Assembly: GCA_022605955.1 (NCBI GenBank)
Contig: JAKCOZ010000022.1
Location: 1,860,001-1,924,000, forward strand
Reading direction: 5' to 3'
Source of the DNA: Rallus limicola
Lineage: Eukaryota > Chordata > Aves > Gruiformes > Rallidae
Length of the DNA stretch: 64,000 bases
The notes below the pieces were generated by a model, which made no database searches, was not told where the DNA came from, and saw only the letters and a program-made list of their open reading frames with translations. Positions 60,401-64,000 of this stretch are shown here, in pieces (position 1 is the stretch's first letter; every line of letters starts with the position of its first letter). Made by a program: the position numbers and the translations under genes.

Positions 60401-63400
60401 GTGCTTGTATTTGTTATTTGAGAAACAGTTAAGAATTAGAAAGGTGCTGGAGTAACACGACCCTGCAAAATGCCAACAATCCAATGTACTTCATGAAAAC
60501 CACACTGCCACCCCCACGGGTCTCACTGCCTGACAAAGACACAGACCACGGAGCTGTTGACCACCGCAGGGCCCCATGACCTTAGGCATGACCAAGCCTC
60601 CATGCCACTGAAACACATCAGTTATACCAAGTGAATAGAAAGACACGCTAATCCCTTACTTGCATTAAAGGTACGCCAGTTTAGAGAGATGGTGAATGGT
60701 ACAGAGGGTGAAGTGCAGTGTGTGGGTGGCCATGGTCCAACATCTCAAGACAGTTACACTGTTAGCCCATGATTATTCAGCCATGGAATGACTGGGACTC
60801 CTACTAGTCATGGACCACATCTCACTGAAACCACAGGGGGATAACACAGCAAATCCACACTCCCAAACCTGGGCCAGGGCACTAGGCCTGATCCATCACA
60901 GCAGAGAGACACGGGGCCTTTAACCAAAACCTTGGTTCTGTCTTCAGCCTGAAAAGACATTCTCAGAGAGAACAGACACTTCTCATAACACCAAATTCTG
61001 GTTTCTAGAGATTTCCCTTGCAAAGATCCAGACTTACTGGCAGGAGTAGGCAGGTCTGTAGGCAAGGGATGGTTCAGAGGAACAGTCAGGAAGCACTAGC
61101 AACACGCTTCCATGTTTCCCTGTGTCTCAAGAAAGCCAACCTTGGTCTTGGCATGGCACAACCTCACTAGCAGACAGACACCTCCAGCACCAGAGCTGGT
61201 CCTGCCCATCAGTTTTTCTGCCCCTCAGAGATGTGGGCAGATTAATAGAGGCCTGGTCAAGGAACAAGAAATGGGAGCGCAGAGCAGGCTCGCTTCACCC
61301 CAGGCAAACCCACGGCTTCTCTCTCAACCCTTACTGTAATGAGAAAGACAAATCTGTCCTTTTGTCCCTAAAAGGCAGCAACTCTTCTCTGCAGGCCTGG
61401 CCCCACTGTCGCTTATAAAATGCCAAGTAACGCTTTGCCCTGCCCCCAGCTCATGCGCTGGGAATTTCCTGTTCTTTCCCCCTTCCTCCTCCTTTTCTCC
61501 CCCCTGGAAAGCTGCTCGCATCTGTACTTCATCAGCTGAAGCTGGAAACTTAATGAAGCCCAGACACAGGAACTGCAGAGCCAAGGGAATGCGCTCCCCA
61601 AGCGATACCTCCCTCCCCATGAACCAGCTGAACGGATCATCTGCCACCCCCCAGACTCCCCATCACCAGCACGGTGGGTTTGGGAAGCAAACTTTGATGC
61701 CTCTTAAGACTGGACACAAGTTTTACCAGATATTTGATGAGAAAGTTCTCCTGCCTTTGTATCTGACCTTTAGCATCTGTTTTTCTAGGAAACTCTTGTT
61801 TATAGTGTCCAACAGCCAGACTTCACAGCCCCTTCTGCCCCAGGTCTTTTTTGTTCCCCATTTTTCATGAAAGTTTAACAAAAGAAATCCAGCAAACAGA
61901 GGACTACTTTGAAGCACTGGAGATTTATATGTCTGAAGCATCTCACTGAAAAATCTCTCTCCCTGTATTTCATGCGGTCTGCTTGGAAAATTAACATGTG
62001 TTTTGTCTCTTGCCTCGAAATACCTTGATCAGGAGATAAAAAAGAATCTTTCTTTCCAGTTTGGGCCCCACTTTGTTGACCAGGATTCCAAACTACTGTG
62101 TAATGCAACAGGGAATACTAAAATAAGCTCTAATATGCTAGTAACATACAGAATATCTGTAACACTATATTATGTATAATATATAATGGTGTATTATTAT
62201 ATCCCAATGATGTTGTAAAATATATATTATATATTATTAGGTCCTTAATGCATACCTCTACCTGGGACAGGTGGGTGACCCCTGCGCCTCAGGCACAGTC
62301 TGGACTATTAAAGATGGAAATAAATCCAGCAAGCAGAAGAGCTGTTGCTGCCCCAATGGTGGGGACAAGGAAGCTTCATGCCCCCATCACAAAACAAACC
62401 GCAGTCTGAAGCAGATCCTCAGCAGCTCAGCCAACCAGGGCCGTGGTGGATGCACCATCCCAGTGCACAGTGTTTGCTATGAGACCTTCCCTAACGCCAT
62501 GGGCGCCTGGGCTGGCCTGGAGAAACTGGGCACCACCCTTCCCTGGCCTCCACCCGCTGCCTACGTGCTGCTCGGGGCTGTTTTCTGTGCAAAGGAAAAG
62601 GATGGGACAAAGCAGGTGCTGCTTCCTAAGGAAAATTAACATCTATTACTATTTTTCAAATGTTAATCCCTTTCCTGGATCTCAGAAGCTTAAAGTTGCA
62701 CTTTCCAACCCCTGGAAAAACACATTAGAATAATGGCATCTGACTTAAATGCACAACAGCAGGCAAAGCTCACCAGATAAGTCATTTATGATCAACTTTC
62801 CATACACATGATTTGACAGACTGGTGATAGGACAAAAGCATCATCCTGGGGACCATAAGAGCTTGGACATGGTCAAACGAGACAAACTACTTGACACTTG
62901 AGGCTAGCAGGGATGAACAGCTTGTCATTCAGAAGTACTGTGTAAAATGTTATAAACATCTTATCAAAACAGGCATGGATCTTACCTTCAGCCCACTGCA
63001 AAACAAACAGGGAAAATGTCAAAGTTGGTGGCTTATGGCCTGTTCTCCTGCAGCCCAGGAAAAACCTTGGGACATGAACAAGGGAAGTTTCATCTGATGC
63101 AGCTGAATTACACCAGATGCTTTTAAAATGCATTTATCAGACTCTGGTTATCCCTGTTTGGTGAGGCTGAAAGACAGTAAGGAACTAAATGAAACAGGAA
63201 AAGTCACAATGATTCAGTGAGATTCTTGATAGCGTTAATCATACCAAGCGAGTGCCTCTCTGAGAAGTATGTCTAGTTATTCCTAAAGACTGTCTAGATA
63301 TATGAAGTTTTCCTGGGAATCCTGCTCACGGTTTACAGAGCAGAAGGGACAGCAGTACTGTGGTCTCCAAGCTGTCCAGGTAGTACACCAGTGTGGAGAG

Positions 63401-64000
63401 TATCTGAGGAGCAACACAGGGCAGTGGCAATTGCTGTAGCTGCAGTAGTTCAGCAAGCACTGAAGCAGTTCTATAAAATATGTCTAGATTTTTCCTAAAA
63501 AACTCTTTCCTGGCAGAAACAGAATATTTTATAAGGCAACAGAAGCTTTACATAGCAGCTGTAACACCCTATCAAATGCACACTTTGTCTATGCCAAATC
63601 TCTCCCAACAGAATTGAGGCCGAGCTGTCGTTCAGTGTTGGCTGCACCAGGCAAAACTCTGGTGCCCTGAGAAATGCAGTGCTGCATTGAACGTGCCTCT
63701 GCACAGTTATCAGTAAAGGAATGGCTGTTCAAGTGATTTTTAAATTTGTTTTCATTTTTTTTTAAGGATCAGAAAGATGCCTGGGCTGTTTGTACTGGAA
63801 GGACATGATCTCTGAGTGAAGATAGACAACGTCACTGACCGTGAATGTGCCAGCAAGAACCATTAGATGAAAACTGGAACAAACATTAATAACTGAACCA
63901 TTCTGGTATGAGCAAGCCAGGAAAATTTAACAGATCTTTGCATAACACTGAATTTTGACTCAGTGCAATCTACTCATTTGGGACATGCCTCAGTCTTACG
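57488..64000 (-). other. IFT140: Probable large IFT140 intron, no exon seen
   Basis: The exon at 57487 begins in mid-codon (needs two bases from upstream), so the gene continues to the right. I searched the minus strand for the expected preceding peptide (an IKLIKS-like end followed by a donor) and found none. In human, TMEM204 lies nested in IFT140; no TMEM204-like frame is visible here. Isolated AATAAA motifs (58258-58263 on +) and open frames of up to about 122 codons have no support. Confidence 0.55.
62165..62239. repeat. AT-rich imperfect palindromic stretch
   Basis: Almost pure TATA/ATTAT sequence with several self-complementary runs, for example AATATATAAT and AAATATATATTATATATT. It can form local hairpins and probably began as a TA microsatellite. 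It lies inside the presumed IFT140 intron. Confidence 0.7.

Noticed and set aside
62271..62639. 122-codon open frame on + in the presumed IFT140 intron
   Set aside because: Cysteine-rich but no known domain, no signal peptide, no splice or poly(A) context; not similar to TMEM204 as I recall it.

Overview
The window is a gene-dense stretch of vertebrate nuclear DNA, almost certainly from a bird. Introns are short, housekeeping genes start in CpG-rich islands, and the dispersed repeats are 3' ends of CR1 LINEs and avian-type LTRs. No bacterial features are present. Three genes are firmly recognised by exon-by-exon protein similarity: RNPS1 (+), TELO2 (+) and the C-terminal half of IFT140 (-). 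All lie on human 16p13.3.

Layout. 1-4 kb: last five coding exons of an unrecognised cysteine-rich single-pass membrane protein (+). 5.4-7.0 kb: a compact three-coding-exon gene (-) for a 319-aa protein with an N-terminal helix-turn-helix and a C-terminal coiled coil, not recognised. 7-16 kb: mostly non-coding, with a solo LTR, CR1 fragments and one doubtful exon. 16-25.4 kb: RNPS1, seven coding exons, 307 aa. 25.4-27.4 kb: a repeat block with a 16-bp minisatellite and a decayed provirus (LTR, primer-binding site, protease and RT remnants), ending against the TELO2 promoter. 27.5-47 kb: TELO2, 20 coding exons that sum to exactly 817 codons plus stop. 47.8-57.5 kb: the last twelve coding exons of IFT140 (-), tail-to-tail with TELO2. 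57.5-64 kb: no exon that I can support, probably a large IFT140 intron.

The genes do not form one pathway. RNPS1 is an exon-junction/splicing activator, TELO2 is the TTT co-chaperone subunit that matures PIKK kinases, and IFT140 is a core subunit of the ciliary IFT-A complex. From memory, RNPS1 and TELO2 are well separated in human, so their adjacency here, with a retroviral and minisatellite block between them, suggests a rearranged gene order. All splice boundaries were set by eye from GT/AG sites, reading-frame phase and recalled family similarity; no alignment was run.
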